The notes beneath the pieces were generated by a model, which was given only the letters and a program-made list of their open reading frames with translations, did not search any database and was not told the DNA's origin. Positions 1 through 10,547 of a DNA stretch of 64,000 nt are shown piece by piece. The translations under genes and the position numbers were made by a program. The stretch is from NCBI GenBank assembly GCA_030272585.1, contig BSYQ01000003.1, positions 2,914,001 to 2,978,000 of the forward strand, in the 5' to 3' direction. How positions within the stretch are numbered: position 1 is the stretch's first letter; every line of letters begins with the position of its first letter. Source of the DNA: Bryopsis sp. KO-2023. Taxonomy: Eukaryota > Chlorophyta > Ulvophyceae > Bryopsidales > Bryopsidaceae.

Positions 1-415
1 CAAGATACCGTAGAAAATTTAAAGGGTCGTCAGACCCGGGGGTGGGGGAGAGGGGGCAGACCGAAAGTTGTTTTTCGGGTTCGCAAATTTAGACAAGGGG
101 GAATTAAATTTCACGAAAAGCGTCCAGGCGTCATTACGCAATTCCCTGAAGAAAAACCTCGGCACCACCTCAGGGCGTTGTGTAAAGCGCTCCTCACTCA
201 CATTGTCGCCACCAGCTCAATCTCACATGTGATTCATCATTTTTATTTATTCTTTTTTTTTTTGGGGGGGGGGGCACATTTTACCTTGTTTTCATCTTCG
301 CAAAAAATCAAGGGGAGGGGGGGGGACATCACATTGAAATCCACAAATTTCATCCACTGGGGGAAAGGACACTGACGACCCTTTAATTTTTTATTTTTTT
401 TCTACGGTAGCCTTG
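1..415. mobile_element. MITE-like inverted-repeat element
   Basis: Bases 1-33 and 372-415 form imperfect terminal inverted repeats. The outer ends read CAAG..TACCGTAGAAAA and the inner part AAAGGGTCGTCAG; the right arm carries about 11 extra A/T bases. The interior is G-rich on the plus strand and has no convincing coding region. Size and structure suggest a non-autonomous DNA transposon. The left flank lies outside the window, so a target duplication cannot be tested, and the family is not recognised. Confidence 0.5.
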
Positions 416-639
416 ATTGTGTTGTAACCATCCTTCGAATACAGCAATTGTAAAGATGCTCACTTTCTTGGGGATTGAGTTTGAAGATGAACATGGAAAA
501 AACCTGCATCGATGAAATTTCATGTCCTGATCCGGACTCATTAAATGTTAATGTTAATGTTTTCTGCCTCACAAACCAGCTACGACAAATCACAAGGCAA
601 GAAAAGAAAAGAATATACAGTCCCCTCAGCATTCAATAG

Positions 640-3216
640 TCATTCATTCACTGAAATGGATGTCATATGCATGGACTTCCACCGGAGTCCTCCCTCAGTA
701 GGCACGATGAAGCCCGACACATACATTCCTGTCCTGTTGCCACAGCCTCTCCAACTTTGGAAAGATAAGTCAAAGTTCTCTCCCACACGACCGATCGCCA
801 GGTCATCGATCCAGCTCAACTCTTCTGACACATACAGCTTCGGTACCCCAGCCTTGCCTTTGTGTATCTATCCACACCAGTAACAATAAAACTGAGCAAA
901 CATAAAGGAAGGTTGGGTGAACTGAACAAGAACCCTCACTTTCATTGGGTTTTCATTAATCACCTTTCCATCAGCCCCAATACAAGCAAAGTCATCAAGT
1001 ATGGCCGACTCCAGATCGCTCGGTGACCCGCAGCACGTTTTCAAAACAAAATCTGCCACCTCTGACAATTTATCTGGCTCAGGAATTGATCCGAAATGAT
1101 GCAGAGCCTCCAAGATCCCTGCTGCACAATTCTTGGTGGCCTGGAATTAAAGAGAGAGAGAAAATGAAAAGAAAAAGTCTCAGCACACCGTGAGTCAGCT
1201 CCAGTCTCAAGAAACCATGTAAACATCCTACCCAGTCCACCAACACCTAAGATCTCCAGTCTGTCAGGAAACATTGCGACATGGCAGACACATTAACAAA
1301 AAGACATGCATCCAGTGGGGCATATTTGCGCAATTTCCCAAACCACCCATGCAGCAAACATATCCAGTCTTTTACTGTGACTATTGAGACTCCTGCACAC
1401 TCTCCTTAAATCAAGGCGCTTGTTCATTCTGCAGCACTTACCTTGAAAATTTCATCCGTTTTGTTTTCATCCACCCATTCAACCAGCTCAGGATGTGCAT
1501 TTGCGACCATGCAACCCTTCACACCAGGCACTTGAAACAGTTCAATATCGTTTCCAGAATCGCCATTGACTTGGACACCTCCTGGAGGAAACTGGTTAGA
1601 CGTCCTCAACTGCCAAAAAGAGCATGAGAATGAGCCACTGTCACACAAATTGGAACTGCACACTGCTATGCACAGAAATCATATCGTTTTTCTGGCAGAA
1701 ATTTAAGATAAAAACAAACCAAGCAGGATATGCTTGTGCCACAGTAATTCTGTCGACATGTTGTGCAGGTGTACAGGCAACCCCCCCGAAAAAAAGGAAA
1801 AAAAAGAAAAAAAAGCCTTGGGCTAAAAAAAAACACTTTCATGTCTCCTCAATATCAACTAAGCCAGCAGTTGGGCTGTGACATGGTGACAGGGTCCTTA
1901 CTTTTTCCAGGAGATACTCCAATGCCTTTCCTTTGCCAGCACCTTCAGGAAGGACGTCGACATCGGCTCCACCACTGTATATCACCTTTGCTTTCATCCC
2001 CCTCCTGGACAGTCTGTTGCGGAGGTCCGAAATGACTTCCTCAGCCTCATCCCCCGTCACAGAAATGTTAAAACTGACCTTGTGAGGCCGCAACTCACTC
2101 TCTTTCTGCACGAAAAAAAGATGAGAAAACAGATCAGCCCAACCATATGCATTCGACGCGAGAATCACGACTTTGCACAGTCACTCAACCAAAAAAATGG
2201 CTGCAGAAGCACTTATATATATTTTAGAAATTTGCCCCTCAAATAACATTAAAACCATGAATGGTTTCCGACAAAGACAAACTTACATATTTTCCAGGCG
2301 AACTTGCAAAAACTTCAACGAAGAAAGGCTTAGATGAAAAAAGTTCGATTTTCCTAGCACATGCAACAATTAAAATTCACCCCCACGCCTCAACTTCATA
2401 CATGCAACGTATTTCCACAAGCAACTGCTGACCTGAAGAGTCAAAGCATCAAAGTACTTGTCCATTTCCATGGCGACTGAGCGATTCCAGCCATCGTCCA
2501 ATTTAGCAGCCCATTCCTTATCTGGACTGAATCCATCATCATTGCGGTGCATGATTTCAGTGCCAACAGAGCATACCAGAATATCAGGAGTCAGCAGTGG
2601 CACAGCAGCCTGTCCAGGCAGCAACACACACACACATGCAAATTTGTTAATGGGATTTCCTGAACAAGAAATTTCACTGTTACTTGAAGCCACATGCAGT
2701 CTCTCCACTGTGCTCTAGTGGACTCAGCTGTAATCCACAACCGAATTTCACTCTTTTTGAAACGAAGTTTAGACACTTGCTCTCAATTTACTGGTGGTGA
2801 ATAGCATTCAAGCCTGTTTTTTGAGGCTAATGTGAGCAAGATGGAGTTCAGGAGCAAAGACTTTCCTTCGACATGAATTGTATCGATCGGCCCCCCCACC
2901 TGCAATTCCCAATACAAGGTTGGCGATCTTCCCGTGGAAAATATGAGGAGCGAGTCGTTGCGGAATTTCGAGATCCATGTGTTGTTGAAAGCGAGCAGCG
3001 ATGAGTGTTTCTCGTCACTGTGCTCGACCTATGTTCCAACGCCTTTTTCAATCGTTCTCCAATGGCCCGAAACAAACCTCCACGGGATAACGAAATCAAA
3101 AACACAACTTGACCGACCATCGTAAAGTCGAGATCGGAGGCGAGCACAAAACGGGGCTCTGGAATTCTGAGCTGAGAGGGGTGCAACTCTGCACATGCGC
3201 TCTGGGAACCACCCAT
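640..3216 (-). CDS. SPP: sucrose-6-phosphate phosphatase
   Basis: Hydrolyses sucrose-6F-phosphate to sucrose and phosphate, the final step of cytosolic sucrose synthesis after sucrose-phosphate synthase. Seven exons splice in frame with GT-AG introns: 3216-3109, 3028-2900, 2609-2433, 2105-1902, 1609-1442, 1140-940 and 867-640, giving 404 aa, close to the plant family length of about 420. HAD motif I is ASDLDFTMV near residue 27. Then come [56 protein letters not shown] and motif [12 protein letters not shown]. The last two exons carry the weaker C-terminal sucrose-phosphatase domain. The ATG at 3216 is the first in-frame methionine of exon 1. The gene is divergent from the Gly-rich gene at 3679. 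The identification is firm; only the exact 3' acceptor at 867/868 is less certain. Confidence 0.93.
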
Positions 3217-3678
3217 CTTCACCGACCAGAATCAGGACGTCAACAAAGAATCGGGAAGGGAAAGAGACGGGAAAATCGAATCGGGGCAACTGGCGGCGGG
3301 TATCGGAGAGACGGTTTGCGGGCCCCAAACGCAAGGAACGGTGCGTAAAAAACCAGATCGCAGCCCCCAGTCGTCACACAATCGACAATCGAGTTCCACG
3401 CAGTAAATGGATCAAAATGAGCAAGATTTACGCACAATAATTTGACAGCTCAAAATTTTCACATCAAGCACCTTCGTGATTTGATTGGGTTGGCGCCAAG
3501 ACACCTGACGTCAGAGGAAATACAACTTTCAACTTGCAGCCACCAATGGGATGTCTTTCATTGATGGGACGTGATCAGTTGGCCCTGGCTTCCCCCGGAG
3601 GTTAAAGGGAACAGGACGATTCACACCTGCAAAAAAACTCGCCAAAAACGCGACTGTTTGGCCTCAATTCTTTTTGAA

Positions 3679-6021
3679 ATGGTTGACTTGCGTCGATCTC
3701 GTTCCTTCTTGGTTGGTTTGGTTGCATGCTCGTTGCTGCTATCCAACTCGCTTGTATGCTGTCGACCCTTGCGATTCCAGGCATCAGGTAACTTGATCCT
3801 TGTGAAATTTGCTTCGGTTTCGACGGACATTCGTGGCGGCTCTAGGAAAACAGATCTTTCCTGTGACTTCACCGAGGGTTCAACTGAACAGGACAGGTCT
3901 ATTAAAGTGTGGTGCAGTGCGCTTGCGTTCCTAACCCATATTGCACCCCCATTAAAAAAAAAAACTTGCACTGCCTGGTACATGATTGATCTCTGCTTGA
4001 CAGATGAAGGCGATGGTGGGTCTTGGCCCGAGCTGCAGAATCGAAGTGGGGGTCGCCAGTTGAAATTCTTGTTTTCCCTGGGTTTTCTCCTTGCACGTCG
4101 CTATGCTCAGCTCCAGGGCGGAGTGACGGGAACAACCATCGGTGGCCCTTTCACCACGACGGTGCCTGGCGTGAACGGTGTTCCTGCCGTTCAGTTTACC
4201 CTAGATCCCGTGCAGCGGCTCATCAGAGCGGTCACTGGCGGTGATGATGATGACGATGATGACAGTGATAGCACGGATGATGATGACGATAGCAATGACT
4301 TCGAAGCACAGTTTCAAGTCGATCCAGCAACTGGTCAGACTTTCATCATCGATCCAGCCACAGGACAACAGATATTTGTTGATCCCAACACCGGGTTGCC
4401 TCTTTCTCAAGATACAGGCATCCAGTTTGATGCGAATGGTCAAGCATTCGTCACAGACGCAAATGGTACGCCACCGTTGTATAATCGCTTTCGTCGCTCT
4501 ACTTCTTCACTGTTTTTGTTGAAAAGCGATTGAGTGGGAGGTGCATGTCCAGGTGTTCAGGTGTTTGTTGATCCAAACACGGGTTTGCCTCTCGATCAAC
4601 AACCTGGGGCTCCCCCAGCCGAGCCTGCCCCTGCTACTGATCCTAACGTTAACACCGCTGATCCTAATGCCCCTCAGATCCAAGTTGATCCCAACACTGG
4701 CCAATCTTTCATCCTCGACCAGAATGGCCAACCTGTTCTTGTTGATCCTGCCACTGGGCAGCCATTGTCTCAAAATGATCAGGCACTTATGAATCCTTCT
4801 ACTGGTCAACAAGCCCAAGGAGTTTTGGGAGTCCAGACACAGAACAATCAGGGCCAGTTTGGAGGTCAGGGGCAGCCCGGTACCCCTGGAACTCCTGGTG
4901 GACAAAACGGTGCAGGTGGCCAAGGTGGACTGGGTGGTGGAGGTAGCCAAGGATTCCCAGCATCTCAGGGACAGCCTGGAACACCTGGTGGACAAGGTTT
5001 GCTTGGTGGAATGGGGGGTCAAGGTGGTACAGGTGGCCAAGGGTTCCAAGGATCTCAGGGTCAGCCTGGAACACCTGGTGGACAAAGTTTGCTCAGTGGG
5101 ATGGGGGGGCAAGGTGGTGCCGGTGGCCAAGGGTTCCAAGGATCTCAGGGACAGCCTGGAATGCCAGGTGGACAGGGCCAATCGTTTTCAGCTGGTCAGG
5201 TGTTTCCACAGCGTTCATTAGGAAGTCAACCTGTAGCTGTTCGAGGTCAGGTATCAGCAAGAACTCTTGGTGGGCAGAGTCAGGTGTCTATTTCACAATC
5301 GGTGGGCACCCCAGGGTTGCAGAGAGTGCCTTTTAATGGGGTCCAGCCATTTGTGCGTAGGCAGACTGGTGGCCAGGCCCTCAATTGGCTTCGGAATCGG
5401 GGAAGTCAGCAGAATAAACAAAACAATTCAGGAAACAAAAATAAAAACAACGGCCAGAATGGCAATAAGCGTCGGAACCAAAGAGGTGGAAATGGGCAGA
5501 ATGGACAACGTGGAAGGAATGGAGGATTTGGTGGCAATGGAGGACTTGGAGGGAATGGTGGTGGAAGAGGAGGATTTGGTGGGAATGGAGGAGGGAATGG
5601 TGGTGGAAGAGGAGGACTTGGAGGTAATGGTGGTGGTAATGGACAGAACGGACAAAATGGCCAAAACGGTGGGTTTGGTGGAAACGGAGGATCTGGTGGA
5701 AACGGAGGAGGAAATGGTGGAAATGGAGGATTCGGTGGAAACGGAGGAGGAAATGGCGGTAATGGACAGAATGGCCAAAACGGTGGGAATGGTGGAAGAG
5801 GAGGAAGCGGTGGGAACGGAGGAGGAAATGGTGGAAGAGGTGGGAATGGAGGAGGAAGTGGTTCCAATGGACAGGATGGCCAAGATGGTCGTGGTGGGGG
5901 AGGAGGCGGTGGTGGGGGAGGCGGCGGCGGTAATGGTGGGGATGGTGGAAACGGTGGGAATGGTGGTGGGAATAACAAGAAGGGAAACAACAAGAAGTCG
6001 GGCAACAAAAAAAAGGATTAA
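3679..6021 (+). CDS. secreted Gly/Gln/Asn-rich matrix-type protein with VDPxTG repeats
   Basis: Three exons are modelled: 3679-3787, 4004-4465 and 4553-6021, giving 679 aa. The start MVDLRRSRSFLVGL leads into a hydrophobic signal peptide, so the product should enter the secretory pathway. An Asp-rich run follows near residues 117-138. Then come repeats of the type VDPATGQ / VDPNTGLPL at about 141-263, and Gly-Gln tandem units containing GFQGSQGQPGTPGGQ at about 291-401. A long (N)GG-rich domain covers about 483-663, and the C-terminus is lysine-rich. The composition resembles cell-wall, adhesive or extracellular-matrix proteins; no catalytic domain is visible and the function is inferred. A small extra intron in exon 2, around 4060-4110, cannot be excluded. 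The long Pro/His/Ser-rich frames antisense to 5381-6028 come from the skewed composition. Confidence 0.8.
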
Positions 6022-7221
6022 GATGCAATATTCTGGAAGTTCATCACCTGACTTTGGAAAACTTGCAGCACTATTCTCTCATGCTTTATTTCTGTTGCTG
6101 ATTATGTCAGCTGGAAATAGGCATGTTTATTTTTGTGGGGGAGATTTTTCTGCTGCTGAGACCAACAGTATGCATGTGAATAATGCAGATCCAAAAACGT
6201 GCACTGCAATTGTGCACTGATTTTATTTGATTAGCTGATAAGATTTTTGATCATGAGTATTTTATTTTTCTTCAGCATAAGCGATTGAGACCTAATCAAT
6301 GTGTGAATTGACCAGCTGATGGTCGTTGAACAAAGATAATGTCATTGAAAGAAGATCATGACATGGATATTTTTTTTTTGGAAGCAAAGCTTGGGAAATA
6401 GTAAATTGTGTACAAGAAGAGCGTCGAGGGCAATATGATTTAGGTCATGTTCTCAAACAAATAATTGAGACATACTAAATTCCTAAATCTGATTTTGTAG
6501 TGGGTTGCCCGTTTCGAATAAAAGAGCTTTTGGAGGGGGTTGTCAATATAGGGACACTTGCCATTTCATAGAATTGTGCTGATTTGGCATAGGAATAAAG
6601 TGTAAATAAATTTTAAAAGGTACAATTAAATTCAAACTCGGAACACTTTTTTGGAACAATTTTTTTTTTTTATAAAAGGCAAAATTGCTGAAGGGAATAC
6701 ATGATGGTGATGTTCTTTTGGAATATATGTAATGGCGATGTTTTTTTTAAGATTGATTTTATGGAGAGTTCTTTATTGCCCAGCCTTGTGCCCACCGGCC
6801 AATGGAGCTTCTAGCAAGAATTCGATAAAATGTCACTTCTGTACACTTCTGCTTTACTGTCAGTATCAAATTCCATGTCACCTCCTTCCCAGTGCCAATT
6901 ATGACCATCATATTCCTATCTTTCATCATTACAAGCTTCCTGCACCTTGGACTGTATGTCTGGATTGTACAGTTGATGAATGTGCAGTGGAGTGGCACTG
7001 GACATGGTCGCATGGCAGTCAAGTGATCACTTGACTGATCAGGGTGGCTATAAATGTGGCTTCTCCGGCAACATGTAATCATTGCTTGATTGAAAATGTG
7101 GGGTTCGAGGTTGAATATTTTTTTTTTTTCCTGTTCTATCTCTCGCAAAACATCTCCGCTGCCCAAAATGCGGTTCACAAAATGCACCGTCACCCCATAA
7201 GTCCCGAACTCAGTCCTCTCT
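6022..7221. other. intergenic, likely 3' UTR of the Gly-rich gene
   Basis: AT-rich sequence with homopolymer T runs. An AATAAA-type hexamer near 6517 could serve as the polyadenylation signal of the upstream plus-strand gene. No splice-consistent coding region was found. Confidence 0.5.
7016..7037. repeat. 22-bp perfect palindrome
   Basis: CAGTCAAGTGA followed directly by its reverse complement TCACTTGACTG, with no spacer. It lies in intergenic DNA next to a short motif (CTGGACATGGTC) that recurs at the left end of the element at 7222. It may be a footprint or end of a related element. Confidence 0.7.
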
Positions 7222-7635
7222 GGACATGGTCTGATGGCACTGTAATCCCGCTATTTGCCCGCTAATTCACGTACGACAGTGCAAATAGCGTAACGTGAAT
7301 TGAAATTTCTCGGGGGTGGTCCAATTCACGAACGCTATTTTCACAGCAGCATGACGGACCAGTTCTACATGACACATCGCAGCGTTCCGCGCGCAGCCGT
7401 CGCGAGTCGCGTTCGTCTTCCTTCCTGCGTTGGGTCGTCGAAACGACGACAGCGGCGAGCCCCCAGCTCTTTCTTGGGGCTGGTGACCGCGGTCGCGCGA
7501 CTTTTTGAGTATGACTAAGTCGATCTTGCTCGCTGAGGTGGCGTTAGCGTAGTTGCGTATGCCTGACCGTGTTTTTCGAACGACTGTACGGAAATAGCAG
7601 GACTTGAAAATCCCGCTATTCTTCAGACCATGTCC
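7222..7635. mobile_element. MITE-like element with interleaved inner inverted repeats
   Basis: Thirteen-base inverted repeats GGACATGGTCTGA (7222-7234) and TCAGACCATGTCC (7623-7635) are flanked on both sides by TCT, a possible 3-bp target duplication. Inside, CGCTATTTGC (7249-7258) pairs with GCAAATAGCG (7281-7290), and AATTCACGT (7264-7272) pairs with ACGTGAATT (7293-7301). The two pairings interleave. A third imperfect copy of this block lies at about 7322-7343. No coding capacity is apparent. Confidence 0.45.
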
Positions 7636-7803
7636 TCTTCTGCCTCCAAAACATTTGGTGGAGCAAGATGCTATTTGTAACGCTCTACAAAATGTCACAC
7701 TTGACGGTTGATTCCTTGTCATACACAGCCACTGCCTAATTTCTGTCATACCCCAAACACTGGGCTCGGAATCCGTTGCGCACCCTCCCAACAAGAGACG
7801 AAG

Positions 7804-10547
7804 ATGTTCGACAAAACGCCTGTGAGGTCGCGGCGTCGGAGAAACTCCGACCTTCACACCCCGCTTTCAGCCACTCCAAAGATTTGCAAAACGACGCCGC
7901 GAAGGACCTTAGCAAAGACACCAATCAAAAGCCCCAAAACAGCGCCACCGAAACAGGTGTCGTGAGGTGTTCTGTTCCCTGGTTCCAAGTCAGAAAGCCA
8001 TGCTGGGGAATTTGGGTGGACTGTGACATGTTTTCTCTGTGCAGCGGTTGAGAACACCAAGGAGGACCTTGGCGCAGAGCGGGAAGTCACCCGAACCTCG
8101 AGGGCGTTGGAGCGTGGGATCCCGGAAGTCAGCTTCGCAAGGTCCCGCTTCCGCGCGAACTGAGGTGGCTAACACTCCAGGTGAATCTCTTGTTCTCTGC
8201 ACTGTGACGCACGGCGCGAGATGTCGATGCCATGAAACGAGTTCCGTTTTTGGATGCATGTCCTGCAGCGCCGTCCTGCTTTTCTTGCTGACGTGCAGAA
8301 AAAAAGTCGAACTCTCAGTCACGCTTGGAAATTGTGTGACGTAGTTCGTGGAACCCCGCGGACACCGAACTTCCCTCCTTCTCCCGGGGAAACCCTCCCC
8401 AAGACGGCCACTCCCAGTTTCGGTACGGAGTTGCTTTCCTGCTGGATGAGGTTTGGTCACATTGCAGTGAGCTCCCTGGAAATCCTTTGTATGCAGGATT
8501 CAGAGCTATTTTCCTAAAATTCTGAAATTGTCTGCATCTTCAGGTGGGCGATCTGGTGGTACTCCTGGCTTTGATTTTGGCACCTGTTCCACCGACAGGA
8601 GTAAAAGTGAAACTCTTGGTTCACATGGGTCACACCGCCACGGTGAGCTTCTGTTGCTGGTCAGTAGTGGAGCAGGCTGTTTTTTGAATTTTCCACACCC
8701 AGTGCCCTTCCCGAATTCGTATATGGATGCATGTGTGAGTTTCTCTCCTGACCCCTTTCTATAAATTAACTGGAGTGTTTCATTCTGTTTTGTTGGTAGA
8801 TTTTGGATTTGCACCAGGAGTGGAGGATACCCTGGCATTTCAAGGTAAATGACGTATTGTAGTGCCCTTTTCTGAACAAGGGTCATGTTGAGTGCATTGG
8901 ACACTTTATTCAGTGCTGATCCTAAATTGCATATTCTGCTCAGCCCCGTCAACGTTGTGGCACAAACGATTGTCCAATGAAAGCGATGGTGGGCTGTCTC
9001 CTTCTCCAAACACTGTGCCACAATTGCAAGAATCCACCGAGATGATCATGGGGTTCAGCCCGAATGCCCGATTCAATCCAGATGGGGAAGAAGGTGGGCC
9101 TCCCACAGAGGCTTTGTTTGCAACGGGAGTGCTGGGAGGACGATTGTCTCCGGTTCAGGAAGAGGAGGGCAGTGCTTCCTTCAATTGGAATCAATCGCAG
9201 TCCGCTGGAACAACCGCTGCGGTAGAGGGTTCAGAGGCTGGCACTGAAGTTGGGGCCGGATCAGAGGCTGGGGAGGACGCCGTGGATGCAATGAAAGGGT
9301 TGGCCATAACTGAGAAGACGCAGTCACAAGGTGCCGATCAGGGTGGGACAGCTCAGTGCATGGACGAAGATAAGGTCAGCAAAACCAGCAGCCATGGAGA
9401 GGTTCTGGGGAAAAATCTGAACCCAGCTACCAAGGCTTCTGGGCAAAGTCCTCTTCAAGTTGGGGGGAGTCGCGCTAGTCTTCCAACCGGGTGGGTTACA
9501 GAGAGAGAGGCTAGAGGACGTCGAAGGGGGTCAGAATCGAAGACAATGTCGGAGAGGTTCAGTCCAGCACCGAAGACTGCTGTTGCAAGAGCTCCTGTGG
9601 TGCATTCCCCTTCTCCTGTTAAGAATCGTGAGGTTTGTTCTCAAAATGTCCCATCTTTCCTTGGTTGCTTGATTCATGCTCAAAGTTATCAACAATAGTG
9701 ACTTACAAAGGGGAAATATGATTCCTTGGACCTGAGTTGTTCATTTGGCTTCCGATTTTTTCAGAAAGGGGAGGGAAGGGAGACCATATAGATTCAGTTT
9801 TACTTCACATTACTCATGAAAGATTTGGTGATCCACAGAGTGGGTCTTGTTTCTAGCCTACTTCAAACTCCTTTCAAAAATTAAGGCCTCACGGACTATT
9901 TTCTGCCCTGTCATCATAGTCTCACCTCTCGTCGTTGAACCTATCTGCGGATCCTGGAAGTTGGGAGGGCGACTTGCGGAAGTACCTGGAAGCAAGAATA
10001 GCCGTCAGTCCCGAAACTCTGCAAAGGCGAGTGACCCTGGCCAACGCCCTTCACAGCGGCCCCTCATCCTCTTCTGACTGGTGGAATTTCCTCTTTCACG
10101 AGGAGTGTCTGGATGAGGAGGGAGATGGATTCGAACTGGACGTGGAGCGGGTGCTTGCAGGGGGCGTTCCCCCGAGTCTGCACACCATGTATTTGTGGGC
10201 AATAGGACTGGTGACGCCTGATTCCCAAGATTACGTCAAGATTTGGATAGGGTACTGCAGACAGGTGTGGTGGCGGAATGAAAACGAAGGGGCCGTGTTC
10301 TTGCATTCTGGCTTGAGAAGGGCACATGGAAAAAATCAAGTCTGTCTACTGGAGGAAATCGTCAGCATGGAATGTGCAGCTGGTGGGTGCACAGTTTCTG
10401 TTCTATCTTGTTAATCTTATGTTTTTCCCAGGTGGATGCCCTACGTATATTTTTTTTTTGTGTTCACCAGGGAGAGAGTCGAGAGCTTTGAGTGTTGTTG
10501 AAGGGTCCATGCGGCGTGCTAGGCTGTCCTCACAGTCTGTCGAGTGA
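7804..10547 (+). CDS. Thr/Pro-rich protein with Bub1/Mps1-type TPR region
   Basis: Eight exons join in phase: 7804-7956, 8045-8180, 8345-8422, 8544-8642, 8800-8844, 8944-9632, 9920-10382 and 10471-10547, giving 579 aa. The N-terminus is basic, with repeated TPRRTLA and many TP/SP dipeptides that could be CDK sites. The middle is low-complexity and acidic. Residues about 401-554 form a helical region with SSDWWNFLFHEE, SLHTMYLWAIGLV and DYVKIWIGYCRQ, followed by a GL..A....CLLEEI pattern. This resembles the TPR/HAT-like N-terminal domain of the spindle-checkpoint kinases Bub1, BubR1 and Mps1. Here the domain is C-terminal and no kinase domain follows. A checkpoint or kinetochore role is inferred from this similarity only. 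Confidence 0.6.

Noticed and set aside
5381..6028. Three long minus-strand frames rich in Pro, His or Ser
   Set aside because: Complement of the GGT/AAT-rich repeats of the Gly-rich protein; repetitive composition leaves all frames open.
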